Positions 1 to 10,231 are shown, counted from the stretch's first letter. The stretch is 61,955 nucleotides of DNA from a virus (IMGVR_UViG_3300032288_000863:1-61955), one strand, 5' to 3'. Numbers and translations are program-made. The notes: a model not told the origin generated them from the letters alone.

Positions 1-1095
1 GGCTTCAGATAGCTTAACGCCTAATAAACGCTGGATATTAAGCGCACTCATAGGCGGATCAGGTGCATCTGGAGCGGGCTTGGCTTCGTCAATCTTCTCC
101 GCAAGTTTTTGCCGAGCGTTGTCCAGCGCAAGGTTGCGCTCATCTACCCGTGCCCGTGCTACACCACGCTCTTTGACCCCGCCGTATGCCCCTATAGGAG
201 ATACCAATCCTGCCATGTACAGAGCATGACCATACTCACTAATAGCTTCGGGGCTCAGCAAATCCTGTCCGGCTTGCAAGCGAGTAAGCATGACTTGGGC
301 GGGCTGAATCGTACCCTGAACTGCAAGGTTCTCTCCTATGCCTCCGGCAACGCGCCGTGTGAGTGTTTGAGCAGCGACCTTTTCAAAATCAGCCGTAGTT
401 TTTCTAGCCAATGCTTTTTCAAATCGTGGGCCGAGAATTTTGGCTACCGCTGTACGGCCAAGAACGGGGATAGTGTTAGCGGCAACGTCCAACACTGCCT
501 GTGGAACCGCTGTGCCAAGAGCAGCGGCGCGATTGATTTCAACTGGCTTGCCTTCAGCTTGGTCTGCGGCAGCTTGCGCTTCGACGTTACCACCGTAGCG
601 CGTCAGGAGAGAGGGCGCGGCTGCACCAAGAAGCCCCCCAATTACAGTGCCGGGACCGGGGGCAACTGCTGTACCTGCCATCGCACCCAGTTTAGCTCCC
701 GCCAATGTAGCTCCCATAAACGGAGCCATCTCAGCAATGGCAGAGGGAACCTGACTTACAGCTTCTTTTGCAGCCGATAGAGGGCCTTCTTTCTCGTACT
801 TTTCCGACACCCTACCGAAGTCAGCACCGGGCGCGTTTTCAGTACTGATCTGCTCTTGGCGCTTGCCGCCGGCTATTCCCGCTTCTTCGGGAGAACCTGT
901 CAGTGACTCAAGCGCGGTCTGCCCACTGGAGATAAAGCGTTTGGTGTTGCCTACCAGAGAAGAAACAATTCCTCTTTCCGCGAAGTCTTCGGGTTTGGCC
1001 GCGCCTAATTGGATAGCCCGCTGTTTTATCTCTTCTCTAGTAGCAGTTTTTGGAACACCACGAATGATGATACCGTTAGGGAGTTCTACGTTCAC
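1..1095 (-). CDS. Giant polyvalent virion protein, N-terminal 365 codons (continues at 61955..56475)
   Basis: A GTG start at 1095 follows an AGGGAG ribosome site by about 6 bases, 11 bases after the upstream gene stops. The frame stays open to base 1 and resumes in register at the other end of the window, so this is the N-terminus of one protein of about 2,188 residues. Residues 122-165 form a long Gly/Ala-rich hydrophobic stretch that could insert in membrane. The rest is Ala-rich and helical. Position after two other large Gln/Gly-rich virion candidates suggests a protein carried in the capsid and ejected with the DNA. That role is inferred from family context and not shown by a specific motif in this part. 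Confidence 0.8.
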   Translation of the reverse strand, partial: MNVELPNGIIIRGVPKTATREEIKQRAIQLGAAKPEDFAERGIVSSLVGNTKRFISSGQTALESLTGSPEEAGIAGGKRQEQISTENAPGADFGRVSEKYEKEGPLSAAKEAVSQVPSAIAEMAPFMGATLAGAKLGAMAGTAVAPGPGTVIGGLLGAAAPSLLTRYGGNVEAQAAADQAEGKPVEINRAAALGTAVPQAVLDVAANTIPVLGRTAVAKILGPRFEKALARKTTADFEKVAAQTLTRRVAGGIGENLAVQGTIQPAQVMLTRLQAGQDLLSPEAISEYGHALYMAGLVSPIGAYGGVKERGVARARVDERNLALDNARQKLAEKIDEAKPAPDAPDPPMSALNIQRLLGVKLSEA

Positions 1096-1106
1096 GGTGA
1101 TCTCCC

Positions 1107-2699
1107 TTACCAATCAAAGTATTTAACAGTACCCTCGTTACCGTCGCTACTTGCGCCACCACCTACTCCAGAAAGCCCACTAGCTCGCTTTTTGAATTCA
1201 TCGTAGCTCATCAAGTCAGCATAGCTAGCGTATATCCGTTTGAGGGAGGCTTCAGATCCCGTTGCAAGAGCGGCGCTAATATCGCTTCGATCTTTATTTA
1301 ACATTTCTCTAACAGTCTGTCTGCGTTTTTCATCAGCAGAATTAAGTGTATCAGCAAGCTCTCTTAGCTTCCCTCTCCATTTTTTAGCCGCAGAAATATC
1401 TCCGCGGCCTTCTGCTTCAATCGCTTGTATTTCATAATACGCTTTAAGTTTATCCGTGGGCGGTAGCCCCGCTCCTTTAGCCCCTGCCTCGAAATTTGCA
1501 ACATCATATCTGGCTTTAAGCTCCCGATCTCCCTGACCCAACTGAGCAGCCACACCCTCCATATTGATGCGCTGCGCGGCCATCGATGCCTGAAGTTCAC
1601 GGAATTTATCAAGATCCCCACGCTTCTCGGCACGGCGGGCTTCTTTCACGGTCTGCATGTAATCACGCTGCTTGTCTTTGAGGGCCGCAAGTTTCTCGCG
1701 GCCAGACACTAACGCGTTTATTCCTGAAGTACCCGCCTTCGCCAAAGCAGGACCGAATTTATCAGAAGACTGCATAAGAGCCAGACCAGCATTGATCCAA
1801 GGCATACCTTTCTGGAACCGCTCCTCATCTGCATATCGCTGAGTTAGTTCTCTGTCTCGATCCTCGGCATCAGCATAGGCCTCGCCTAAAGCGCTACGCT
1901 TGGTCTCGTATTCTTTATCCCGGGCTTCCAAACCCGTCAGAACTTTCTCCAGCCGTGCACGATAATCGCCTGCGGAGTCTATACCGCGAGAATCAAGCCG
2001 GGGGCGCCCATCGCCTTCGCCCAGACCTTGGTAGCCTCTGTCCAACACGTCTTCAGACTCGTCAGGGGCATTGTAATCGAGGTAACGTGGGTCAAGCGCG
2101 TCAAGCGCGTTACCGTCCTCGTAGTAATCCGTACCCAAAGGAATATAACTATCTTCACCCCCAGCGTAGCCGGGGATATCTCCACCATATGCAAATGACA
2201 CAATCCCACCACCCGCCATACCCTGCATATTAGGCGCAGGAAGTTGGCCGATACCGGATTGTTCGGGCAGGCCTTGGGGCGGTGGGGGGCCGCCTTGCGG
2301 ACCCATTGCCATTTCCGGAGGCATACCCGGAGGCATACCCGGAGGCATACCCGGAGGCATACCCGGTGGCATACCTTGTGGACCACCCATGCCCGGGGGC
2401 ATACCCGGCGGCATACCTTGTGGCCCGCCCATACCCGGTGGCATACCTTGTGGGGGAGCGGGCATCTGCGCTTGTTTAGCTTCTTGAATAAGTTGATCGG
2501 CTACCTTCTGCTTCGGCCCACCAGCCATCTTTGCTTGTGCAGCGTCCCGTATTTCTTTACGACGCTGCACTTCGTTAAACACGACAGAGAACGCCACGGC
2601 ATCACCCGAGGCTTTGTATTTCTCCATCATGGAGGCGAGTTGCGGATCAGGAGCAAGTGTAACTTGACTGGTCAGCTTGTATGGGTTGTTCTGCAGCAT
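1107..2699 (-). CDS. Putative internal virion protein with Pro-Gly-Met repeat
   Basis: The protein has 530 residues from ATG 2699, which lies 7 bases after an AGGA ribosome site. A GTG two codons earlier (2705) is too close to that site. Residues about 90-130 are a low-complexity run of PPGM units, encoded by repeated 15-base DNA units at about 2315-2450. A Gly-rich turn segment ([20 protein letters not shown]) follows, then a highly charged coiled coil of about 200 residues. The gene sits between a coiled-coil gene and the giant polyvalent gene, each separated by only a few bases. This makes an ejection or internal core role likely. I recognise no enzymatic domain. Confidence 0.65.
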   Translation of the reverse strand: MLQNNPYKLTSQVTLAPDPQLASMMEKYKASGDAVAFSVVFNEVQRRKEIRDAAQAKMAGGPKQKVADQLIQEAKQAQMPAPPQGMPPGMGGPQGMPPGMPPGMGGPQGMPPGMPPGMPPGMPPGMPPEMAMGPQGGPPPPQGLPEQSGIGQLPAPNMQGMAGGGIVSFAYGGDIPGYAGGEDSYIPLGTDYYEDGNALDALDPRYLDYNAPDESEDVLDRGYQGLGEGDGRPRLDSRGIDSAGDYRARLEKVLTGLEARDKEYETKRSALGEAYADAEDRDRELTQRYADEERFQKGMPWINAGLALMQSSDKFGPALAKAGTSGINALVSGREKLAALKDKQRDYMQTVKEARRAEKRGDLDKFRELQASMAAQRINMEGVAAQLGQGDRELKARYDVANFEAGAKGAGLPPTDKLKAYYEIQAIEAEGRGDISAAKKWRGKLRELADTLNSADEKRRQTVREMLNKDRSDISAALATGSEASLKRIYASYADLMSYDEFKKRASGLSGVGGGASSDGNEGTVKYFDW

Positions 2700-2711
2700 G
2701 ATCACGTCCTA

Positions 2712-4763
2712 TCAAGATTTTGCTTTGTGAACCGCCAAGTCCATAAGCCCTGCGGAAATCATCCCCCCAGCGGCATTCCCGCCCCCAGTATTTATTGAAT
2801 AAGAAAACCCGGGTTGCTGCTGCTGATTCATACCATACAGCGCCACTCCCGCACCTACCGCTTGGTTAAGCATGGACGGCGGCTGCGAATACATACCTTG
2901 TATTGCAGTGGGGTTCGCATAGCCCCGATACATGGAATTCAGCCACTCTTGTTGTTGGTATGGATAGCGTTGCTGGTCCAAGAAATTTTGATATTCGATG
3001 TCGTAGGCCCGCTGCATACCCGCCTGCTGCGCGTCGCCAACACCTTTTACAAGATTAAGATTATTGATGCTTTGTCCATAAATATTTTGTCCCTGAGAAC
3101 CAAGCTGCCCCGCACCTTGTATGCCGCCCATCAACGACCTGTAGTCGTAGTCCGCTCCAAATTGACGAGACTGCTCCTCCATACGAGCAGCCTCCATAAG
3201 CAGGTTCTTATTAAACTGCTGTGCGGTAAGATCTTGGCTTGAACGAAGCTGCTGTATACCAAGGTTAGCTTCAAGATTAGCTTGTTCACGGGCAAACCTA
3301 TCTTGGAATTTGGCAAGGGCGTACTGAGACGCCTGTTGTTTCGTCATCCCCAAGGCTTCAAATTCTTGCGTTGCTTCAAGTATCCGCGCTTGTTGCTCGT
3401 TACTTAAATTCTGCATATTTATCTGTTGGCGATACTGCGACTCAAGTTCTTGAGTCCCCATCTTAGACTGAAGGTTAGCTTGTTCACGAGCAAACCTATC
3501 TGCAAATTCTGTTTTAGCAGCATCAAAAGCCTGCTGTTTTGTCATCCCTTGTGCTTCAAAACGATTAGCTGCGTTCGCTAATTCAGTTTGCTGCCTATTG
3601 GTTAAATTCTGCATAGCCATCTGTTGGCGATACTGCGACTCAAGCGCCTGAACACCCAACCTGCCTTGCTGATTACTTTGTTCACGCTGTAGCTCTGTTT
3701 GCTGGTTAGCCAGAGCCGCACGGAGAGCTTGCTCTGCAGACATCCCCCGCATCTGGAGATCTGCAGCCATATTTTGCACTGCGGCTTGCTGCCGGTTACT
3801 TAGGTTAGAAAGAGTTGTTTGAAGCCTTGCTTGCTGATTAGCTTGCTGCGCGGTTAGTTGCGCTTGCTGTTCTTGATTAAACTGCGCCTGAGCTTGCGTA
3901 TAGGATTCTTGCAGCCCCTTTGCCTGAATATCACCTTTTTGCTGAGCGAGGTTACGTGCAGCTTCAGCTTCCATAATAGCTTGGCGGGAGCCTCCAAATG
4001 CCCCTGCTTGAACCGCTTCAGCACCACGCGACTGTGCTGCAATATCCGCCTGCCGCTGCGCTTCTCGCTGTTGAATATCAACCACGTTTTGCATGTATGG
4101 CGACATATATTTGTCAGCCATGCCACGAGTGGTGAAACTGCGGGTTTTTATATTTGCATCAAAATCTTCTTGTGCGGCTTTCATCCGCTTATAATTATTT
4201 AGCAAATCTTCGCGGGCTTTTACGTCTTCGATTGGCCCGATATTAAAATTACGAAGATTTCCGCTGTATTTGCCTTGTGCTGCTTTGGCCTGTGCAGCGG
4301 ATCGAGACCAATCTTTAGGTTCGCCAATACCACGCTGCTTTGCCATCAGGAAAGTTTCAAGATCCTGATTGTACCTGCCTCGCGCTGCGTCAATAGAATC
4401 TATTTCGTCTCGCCAATCTTGGGGCGCGTTCAACCCACGCTGCGCTCCCATTTGATAATTTTCAAGTTCAGCCGGATTTATACGCCGGCCAAAATTAAAG
4501 TCAGTAGGTTCGTATGCTTGGTTGTAAAGTCTGTATATACCTTCCTGAGTTAAATCTGCTGCGCTTAAAGAACGGGGATCAACCCCCATTGCAAGAGCTT
4601 GTTCAAAGTATTGTTTTTGGGCCTCAGTAAACGGCGCAAACCGTTCGCCTTCATAGCGCTGATAAGGGTCATTAGCAACTAGTGTTTCAGCCCGAGAAAG
4701 AAGCCCTTCAATCCTTGGCTCCATTCTAGCCGAGTAACTAGCATAATAAGTATCTTCTGCCAT
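2712..4763 (-). CDS. Gln-rich coiled-coil virion protein (likely ejection protein)
   Basis: The protein has 683 residues, with a GGAGT ribosome site before ATG 4763. The middle (about residues 230-540) is almost entirely helical and rich in Gln, Ala, Asn and Arg. It contains three consecutive 66-residue repeats in perfect register, each beginning like LSNRQQ and ending like ESQYRQQxxMQN. The C-terminus is Gly/Tyr/Gln-rich with a hydrophobic patch. Size, composition and position just upstream of two other large internal proteins resemble the internal core or ejection proteins of podoviruses. It could instead be a tail-associated rod. No catalytic motif is visible. Confidence 0.6.
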   Translation of the reverse strand: MAEDTYYASYSARMEPRIEGLLSRAETLVANDPYQRYEGERFAPFTEAQKQYFEQALAMGVDPRSLSAADLTQEGIYRLYNQAYEPTDFNFGRRINPAELENYQMGAQRGLNAPQDWRDEIDSIDAARGRYNQDLETFLMAKQRGIGEPKDWSRSAAQAKAAQGKYSGNLRNFNIGPIEDVKAREDLLNNYKRMKAAQEDFDANIKTRSFTTRGMADKYMSPYMQNVVDIQQREAQRQADIAAQSRGAEAVQAGAFGGSRQAIMEAEAARNLAQQKGDIQAKGLQESYTQAQAQFNQEQQAQLTAQQANQQARLQTTLSNLSNRQQAAVQNMAADLQMRGMSAEQALRAALANQQTELQREQSNQQGRLGVQALESQYRQQMAMQNLTNRQQTELANAANRFEAQGMTKQQAFDAAKTEFADRFAREQANLQSKMGTQELESQYRQQINMQNLSNEQQARILEATQEFEALGMTKQQASQYALAKFQDRFAREQANLEANLGIQQLRSSQDLTAQQFNKNLLMEAARMEEQSRQFGADYDYRSLMGGIQGAGQLGSQGQNIYGQSINNLNLVKGVGDAQQAGMQRAYDIEYQNFLDQQRYPYQQQEWLNSMYRGYANPTAIQGMYSQPPSMLNQAVGAGVALYGMNQQQQPGFSYSINTGGGNAAGGMISAGLMDLAVHKAKS
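3210..3803 (-). repeat. Three tandem 66-codon repeats
   Basis: Three units of 198 bases encode 66-residue helical repeats. Anchors recur at fixed offsets: L(S/T)N(R/E)QQ at position 1, (R/A)GM or LGMTKQQ near 20, and LESQYRQQ near 54 in the first two units. The third unit keeps the first 50 positions and then diverges. Sixty-six is six times eleven, which suits a right-handed hendecad coiled coil. Confidence 0.8.
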
Positions 4764-4781
4764 GATCTTTACTCCGCGTTA

Positions 4782-6461
4782 TTACGCAATGAGTTCGTTG
4801 CGTGCGCCAGAATCTTTGCCGCGCTTAGACTGCTTCATACGCCGTTCTATACGATCCATCATGGCGTACAATTCTCTTGCCCCGGCATCAGAAGAACCAT
4901 TGCCGATTTCAGCTACAACACGAGCAGGGAAAACAAATTCTCCTGCAGCGAGTTTTGCAGGCCGCTTACCTCGCGGGGTGCTTATGACCGCCGGGATGCT
5001 GTCTGATACACCATCACCCGGACCTTTCATGTAGCGCCCACGCTTTACAGCGCCACCTTTAGCATGAAAAACGCCGTCGTTTTCATCGCCAATTCCGCCG
5101 CCTCCGCCGCCTATGTCAATAACCCCAGTACCGCCGCCGACGTTAGTCCCCCCACCAGTATTGGTTCCTTTTTTAAGTGCTTGTATCTGGTTATAGAGGG
5201 AAAGTTGATCGGCGTTAAGTGACGCAAAAAAATCTTTATTGCCCATTTCTCCGCCGCGAAGAGCACGCTGTTCTGGTGTCCACGAATTAATAAACTGCTG
5301 ATTTAAATCTGTCCACGACGCGTCTTCATTATCTCGTCTGTTCCCGGGGGTACCGATTTGACCGGTGTTTCCAGTCCCGGTTCCAGTCCCGGTTCCAGTC
5401 CCGGCTCCAGTTCCTGTTGTGGAGGTAGGCCCAAAATCGACTCCGTATCGTGGAGAAGACGCCCTATTCCCCATCAAATAATCAAATGTCATTTGCGCCT
5501 GTGTAGGGGCTGCACTCCCTCCAACCCCGGCGGAACCCCCCTCTGCATATCGCGCTTCGCCGGTAAAGCCGTCGATATCGGTATCTCCAGCGCCACCACG
5601 AGACAACGAAGCCAAGTAGTTATTTTGCGCGGTAATGTCATTGATAGCCCCACCCGCTGCGGCGGCGTAAGGGTTGTTCCATTCTTCTGTCTCACCCAAA
5701 TAGGTAAACTTCTGCGTATTGGGGTCGTAGTCGTATTTTTGGAACATTGGCATCGGAGTTTTAAGCGGCTCCGGCTGCTGTAGGGCGGAAGCCGACATAA
5801 GAGAAGCAATTCCCGCCTTGCCCAACGTCGGGTTGTTTATTGTGCTTTGAACACCCGGGGACATTTTACCTACAAGATTATTAGCAGCCGTATTAATTTT
5901 GCCCAGCATACCTGTAGGGCCAGCACCTGCTCCGCCAACCGTGCCTGCTCCCCCGGCCACACCCGGAGCCCCCAAAGAAGACATCGTCGTAGCGCCGGGC
6001 ACATTAGATAGTACGTCTGTTGAAGTAGCTTTAGCTAAGTTAACTGCTCCAGATTCACTAGCACCAACACCCGCGCCAGCAGTACCAGCAACAAGTCCCT
6101 GATAAAGGCCCGCACCGCCCCAGCCGCCCAGTGCTCCCATAGCGAAGCCTTGGAGAAGGTTACCTTTAGATGTAGCTGCGCCCGTCGCACCGCCAACAAG
6201 AGCCGCGCCTGCTGGACCCATGCCCATTGCACTAGTAACAGCACCAGCAATAGTTGGAAGAAACGGCTTCACTTTCTTAAATATCTTTTTAAGACTGAAC
6301 GCTTCTGGCATTCCAGTATAAGGGTTAATAGTCAAGCTGCCGCCCTGTGCCATCGCAAGAGCTTGGAGCCCCTGAACCTCATCGCGGTTCATATGAACAA
6401 GTGTATCGTCCCCACCTCGCCCAAGAGCGGCAAGTCCATAAGCGGTGTCACGGTAAGGCAT
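4782..6461 (-). CDS. Gly-rich structural protein with conserved C-terminal GEFVFPARVV motif
   Basis: The ATG at 6461 is preferred: it follows a GGGG site by 9 bases and gives 559 residues. A TTG at 6476 would add five. The N-terminal 80 residues are compact, followed by a long Gly/Ala-rich hydrophobic region (about 80-180) and a Gly-Thr repeat near residue 350. The C-terminus has HAKGGAVKRGRYMKGPGDG and then a GEFVFPARVVAEIGNGSSDAGA stretch. I have seen this type of ending in other uncultured podovirus virion proteins, but it has no established function that I know of. The first part of the ending resembles the KGG tag on small proteins at 25-26 kb. Confidence 0.6.
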   Translation of the reverse strand: MPYRDTAYGLAALGRGGDDTLVHMNRDEVQGLQALAMAQGGSLTINPYTGMPEAFSLKKIFKKVKPFLPTIAGAVTSAMGMGPAGAALVGGATGAATSKGNLLQGFAMGALGGWGGAGLYQGLVAGTAGAGVGASESGAVNLAKATSTDVLSNVPGATTMSSLGAPGVAGGAGTVGGAGAGPTGMLGKINTAANNLVGKMSPGVQSTINNPTLGKAGIASLMSASALQQPEPLKTPMPMFQKYDYDPNTQKFTYLGETEEWNNPYAAAAGGAINDITAQNNYLASLSRGGAGDTDIDGFTGEARYAEGGSAGVGGSAAPTQAQMTFDYLMGNRASSPRYGVDFGPTSTTGTGAGTGTGTGTGTGNTGQIGTPGNRRDNEDASWTDLNQQFINSWTPEQRALRGGEMGNKDFFASLNADQLSLYNQIQALKKGTNTGGGTNVGGGTGVIDIGGGGGGIGDENDGVFHAKGGAVKRGRYMKGPGDGVSDSIPAVISTPRGKRPAKLAAGEFVFPARVVAEIGNGSSDAGARELYAMMDRIERRMKQSKRGKDSGARNELIA

Positions 6462-6495
6462 AATGGTTATCCCCAATGAGGAATAGTAGTCAGTA

Positions 6496-7755
6496 TCATA
6501 CGGTTAAATTGTAGACGATCAAAGACCCCAAACAGGTATTTGACGCGCCTGCTATGGCCCTTGCGGCAAGAGTGAATGTGTCGCTAACACCCGCCAAAGA
6601 AACGCCGAATTGAAGATCCAAGTTATACCCAACAGGAGACGCCAAAGAAGTCTGGGCTTGGTTGGACGCTGTGGTGTACACCGTTTGTACAATGCTGTCT
6701 GCGGTAGGGGTTACTGCCGTACCAGATGCACCAGTATCGACATCCATTTGCCCACCGGCAAGGGTGGAACCCCACGTAGCCCCGGTCAGCGTTGCGTTTT
6801 TAATGATAACAACTTCGTAGTTCGCGGAGCCAATAGGTAGGAAAGTCATGCCGGATAGCATGGCTACCGCACCCAAATAACTAGAATTTAAACGTATCGA
6901 CACGATAGGGTAAAAAGTAGCCGCCGCAGTTAACGTAACAGGATTGGCGTTACGAGCTATATATGGCTGCGATACGTGTTCGTAGCCGCCTTCTGAAATG
7001 ACGGTTGAGCAAATTTGCTGAAGCGTAGCTGCAGAACTAGTAGCGGCTGTGGTAAAGATCTCGTAGCGCAGAGGCAGGATAGCCGTCTGCATATACACCA
7101 CGGTGCCTACGTTGGCGTTATAGAACTCATGGGCGGTGTAGAACACCCCAGCAATAACAAAGCCACACTTGACGATACCCACGCCAAGCCATTCCAGATT
7201 GATGAACAGAATCTGAGTTTTGGTCAGATCAAGTGTAATTCCGCTTGGCCCGGTCCCGTTGAATGGGTCTACGTTCCAGCTTGTCTGTGCCACGCTGCGG
7301 CTGTTACTGACTGAGCCTCCTGTATAGGTACGAATAACGAACGAAACCGTAGAACCCGCTTGCTCCAGATACACGCCGTTATTGGTATTGAACAGACCAA
7401 CGCGCTGCGTCAGGTTTGTCTGCGCCGCAGCCATCGTAAACGTCTGCATCGTGAGGAAACTTTTCCCCGGCTGATAGGCAAACGACCTGAAAGTTTGTGT
7501 CCGCGCAGTCGATCCAGAAGACGTTGTAACCGCAAGTGCCAAGGCACTTTGGTTAGTGACAAAGGTTACCGTACCGCCTGTTGCCGTCTCGGTGTCATAG
7601 GCCACGTCTTTTGCGTAGCGATTTTGACTGTCAAACAACGTAAACGGTTGACTGACACGCAGCCGCCCAAACGCGTCAGCGGTGTTACCACCAAACGCAG
7701 TATAAGAAGGTGCGCTGCTGGAATCACCACGAGCGGGGTAAAGCGTGATGCTCAC
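6496..7755 (-). CDS. Beta-rich structural protein, possible fibre or head decoration
   Basis: The protein has 419 residues and is rich in Thr, Ser, Ala and Val, with the alternating pattern of beta-sandwich virion proteins. The N-terminus contains the FGRLRVSQPFTLFDSQ motif, which recurs in many phage structural proteins of unknown function. It overlaps the upstream 112-residue gene by 4 bases (ATGA), so the two are probably translationally coupled. The lack of a signal peptide or enzyme motif and the flanking structural genes argue for a virion surface protein. The exact location is not determinable. Confidence 0.5.
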   Translation of the reverse strand: MSITLYPARGDSSSAPSYTAFGGNTADAFGRLRVSQPFTLFDSQNRYAKDVAYDTETATGGTVTFVTNQSALALAVTTSSGSTARTQTFRSFAYQPGKSFLTMQTFTMAAAQTNLTQRVGLFNTNNGVYLEQAGSTVSFVIRTYTGGSVSNSRSVAQTSWNVDPFNGTGPSGITLDLTKTQILFINLEWLGVGIVKCGFVIAGVFYTAHEFYNANVGTVVYMQTAILPLRYEIFTTAATSSAATLQQICSTVISEGGYEHVSQPYIARNANPVTLTAAATFYPIVSIRLNSSYLGAVAMLSGMTFLPIGSANYEVVIIKNATLTGATWGSTLAGGQMDVDTGASGTAVTPTADSIVQTVYTTASNQAQTSLASPVGYNLDLQFGVSLAGVSDTFTLAARAIAGASNTCLGSLIVYNLTV

Positions 7756-8090
7756 TGTGCTTCTCCGCCAGTAATCGTGATGGTGCAGCCTGCGGCTGAA
7801 GCCTTGGCTTGAACGGTACCCGCAGCGTTAATTACCTGTGCCCCGCACCACTGCAACGTACTATATGCTGGGATACTCGCGTTATACAAAATAGCGTTAG
7901 ATGTGCCAGCAGTGCCGCCACTGGGCACAAATGAGACGTAGACATTGATCGTCCCTGCCGTGGTGTTGCAGATGTCAAACTGTTTGACGTAGGTGCGGTA
8001 GTCAACGGGGACCGTATAGAGTGTGGCATAAGACGTGGTAAGCGCCCCCTGCCCAAGCTGCCACCCTATGATGTTCTGGAAATTAGCCAT
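7752..8090 (-). CDS. Small beta-rich structural protein
   Basis: This 112-residue protein has a predicted all-beta pattern and many small and aromatic residues, consistent with a compact jelly-roll or head-fibre-base fold. It overlaps the next gene by 4 bases and the previous one by 1 base. The coupled trio 8281-6496 therefore probably works together in the virion. I do not recognise a named family. Confidence 0.5.
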   Translation of the reverse strand: MANFQNIIGWQLGQGALTTSYATLYTVPVDYRTYVKQFDICNTTAGTINVYVSFVPSGGTAGTSNAILYNASIPAYSTLQWCGAQVINAAGTVQAKASAAGCTITITGGEAQ

Positions 8091-8281
8091 CAGCAGCCAT
8101 CTCCCAGCCCGAGCCAGCTACGCACATTAAGGTTGCCTACTTCTTGAATCAGTTGGTAGATGTCGTTATCTACTTGAGCAAAGTAGAGTCTAAGTTGACT
8201 GTTTAGCTGCTGCTGCTGCCGGGGATCATACTCGACCGTGGGGAGGATAAGACTAGGTGCTTTGCTAGGTAGGATGTTCAT
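8090..8281 (-). CDS. Small hypothetical virion-operon protein
   Basis: This is a 63-residue protein with a Gln-rich amphipathic helix (DPRQQQQLNSQLRLYFAQVD) and an ending in WLGLGDGC. It lies 3 bases from its upstream neighbour and overlaps the downstream start by one base. The tight packing supports it as a real coding sequence. The function is unknown. Confidence 0.5.
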   Translation of the reverse strand: MNILPSKAPSLILPTVEYDPRQQQQLNSQLRLYFAQVDNDIYQLIQEVGNLNVRSWLGLGDGC

Positions 8282-8284
8282 GGA

Positions 8285-10231
8285 TTACCCTCGGCGACCA
8301 TCAGGCCGCACATCAAAATGCGGAACTCCCAACTGCCATTGAGTACCTACTGTATTGGACGATATCCCAAATCGAACATGTCGCCCACGAAGTCGCGGGT
8401 AAACCTGTTCAGTAAACTTTTGAACAAGATAATTCCGCTGAGAAGTGTAGTTGTTGTCACTAACAACGTCTTCAGCATGATCTGTACCGTAGTCAGCGCC
8501 CGGAAATCTACGAGGGGTAAGCGTTACAGTAACCTCTGGAGCAGCGCTCTCAGACCCATCGAACGTAACGTCTGGGATCATTCGCCACACGAACCCGTAG
8601 TTATACCCCTCACTGACCGACATATCCGCGGACTTAATGTAAGCCTCAATTGCCGTTGCCGGAGTCGTAGTCCCATCGTCTACCCCGTTCTCGTGGTAGA
8701 TAATCATCCCGTCATAACCAGCCGCAGTCGGATAGTGCCTGAGCCCGCTATCTAACCATGCAGTGCGAGCCATAGTCCCGTAGTACCAGATACGCTCAAG
8801 GTAGTTATAGATTACATACCGGTCGATAGTTTCTGCGCCAGCGGAACAATAGAACCACCAAATTTCGTTGAACCCTTCGTTCGTGCTTGCAAAAAACTGT
8901 GCGGATTGATCAAGGTTAATGTCGCCAAAAATGTATTGGCGCAACGTGCAGGGCAGAGTTTCTATCCGCCCTGAGTAAGTATAAAACTTATCCTGTCCCA
9001 TCCAATAGACCACGTTGTTTGCCGTAGCAACCACATTAGGGCCAAAAATGGACAGGTTGTCGCCCATAATATTAAAGCCCCACGTATACGGGGGGCCAAG
9101 GTATTGCATGGAGTACAGGGCTTGATCCGTCCAAATCAGGATTTCCTGTCTGGTTTGCAGGGCAGCGATAATTTCAGAACCGTGGCTGAGTCGGTAGCTT
9201 CCCGCCTGATTGGTTATCTGAGGATACCACGTAGCGTAGGATTCTTGATCAGACCATCGCACCAGAAGCGGGTCTATGTCCGTTTCGCCGTAGTCATTAC
9301 AACCTAAAGCGATCACGATACGCGAAGAATCAGACACCAAAATAATGTTACATATAGAAGGACAGGACGTGTCAGTGGTATACGGTGCGGGACTTGTAGA
9401 GGATAGTAAGACCGCTCTATCTACCGGAACGATAGCAGGCTGAGGGATATACATATAGATAGGACCACCACGGCGGTTCATCAGCAAGTAATCGCCGTAG
9501 TTATAGAAGCTCCAGAGTCCTATTTTATCTACCCCCGCAGATGCTCCCCACCCAGTGGTTGAGCCCCCAGAAGTAACACCACCCCATCCCCCTGCACCCC
9601 ATCCAGCAGTGGGAACGTCAATCTCTGCAGCGCAATGTATTTGATACGCGGCAATAACGGCCGCACCGCCATTACCGGTGTCACTTGCATTAGCTGTGGC
9701 GGTAGCAGTGATGGTATAGGTATTAGCGTTAACGATTGTGGCAATCCGGTACTCTTTGTTCAGTACCGCGGCAGTGATGTTACCACCAAGGCTGGTGGCA
9801 CCAGAGAAGGTAACGAAGTCGCCCGCGTAAGCACCGTGTGCAGTGTCCGTAACAGTAAGAGTAGTAGACCCATTGGACGCAGCAAACGTCACTGCTCCGG
9901 CAGCAGTGGTCTCTCTCAAAGGAGTAATATCGTAATACGCACCGTTTGGGCTGTTTTGGAGCGTTACTTTAAGATTGGAGCCGATACCTAATAGGTTATA
10001 CCCGGTGGTAGTAACCCATACCCACAGTGCTCTGGCGACGCCCCAAAAAGCGCCTGAAGGTGGCGCGAGATTCCCTGTATATGTACCTTCGTCCCGTACC
10101 CAGCCGCCCAATTTTTCGGGAAAACCTGAACGAAAACGAACTTTTTCGCTTTCATACCACCCACCTTCATTAGCAAAAGTGGTGGACTCTCGGTTTACTC
10201 CCGGACGAAGCTGAAGTTTTTGAAGTGCCAC
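8285..10231 (-). CDS. Putative tail hub/DNA-stabilisation protein (beta-propeller-like)
   Basis: The protein has 648 residues and begins at GTG 10231, after the AAGAAG that encodes the last codons of the upstream holin-like gene. The N-terminus (LRPGVNRESTTFANEGGWYE, then KVRFRSGFPEKLGGW) is a pattern I associate with podoviral tail proteins functionally compared with P22 gp10. The body has repeated beta-strand blocks with Trp/Tyr, consistent with a propeller. One Ala/Thr-rich insert (about 110-180) resembles an Ig-like surface domain. Its place after the lysis cassette and before the ejection proteins fits a tail role. The assignment to a specific P22 counterpart is tentative. Confidence 0.5.
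   Translation of the reverse strand: MALQKLQLRPGVNRESTTFANEGGWYESEKVRFRSGFPEKLGGWVRDEGTYTGNLAPPSGAFWGVARALWVWVTTTGYNLLGIGSNLKVTLQNSPNGAYYDITPLRETTAAGAVTFAASNGSTTLTVTDTAHGAYAGDFVTFSGATSLGGNITAAVLNKEYRIATIVNANTYTITATATANASDTGNGGAAVIAAYQIHCAAEIDVPTAGWGAGGWGGVTSGGSTTGWGASAGVDKIGLWSFYNYGDYLLMNRRGGPIYMYIPQPAIVPVDRAVLLSSTSPAPYTTDTSCPSICNIILVSDSSRIVIALGCNDYGETDIDPLLVRWSDQESYATWYPQITNQAGSYRLSHGSEIIAALQTRQEILIWTDQALYSMQYLGPPYTWGFNIMGDNLSIFGPNVVATANNVVYWMGQDKFYTYSGRIETLPCTLRQYIFGDINLDQSAQFFASTNEGFNEIWWFYCSAGAETIDRYVIYNYLERIWYYGTMARTAWLDSGLRHYPTAAGYDGMIIYHENGVDDGTTTPATAIEAYIKSADMSVSEGYNYGFVWRMIPDVTFDGSESAAPEVTVTLTPRRFPGADYGTDHAEDVVSDNNYTSQRNYLVQKFTEQVYPRLRGRHVRFGISSNTVGTQWQLGVPHFDVRPDGRRG

Noticed and set aside
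109-780. 223-codon plus-strand frame at the left edge
   Set aside because: It is antisense to the N-terminus of the giant virion gene, has no ribosome site and looks like shadow translation (Cys/Ser/Arg-rich).
1955-2798. Plus-strand frames rich in His/Arg opposite the PPGM repeat
   Set aside because: They are the complement of the Pro-Gly-Met repeat and lack starts with ribosome sites.
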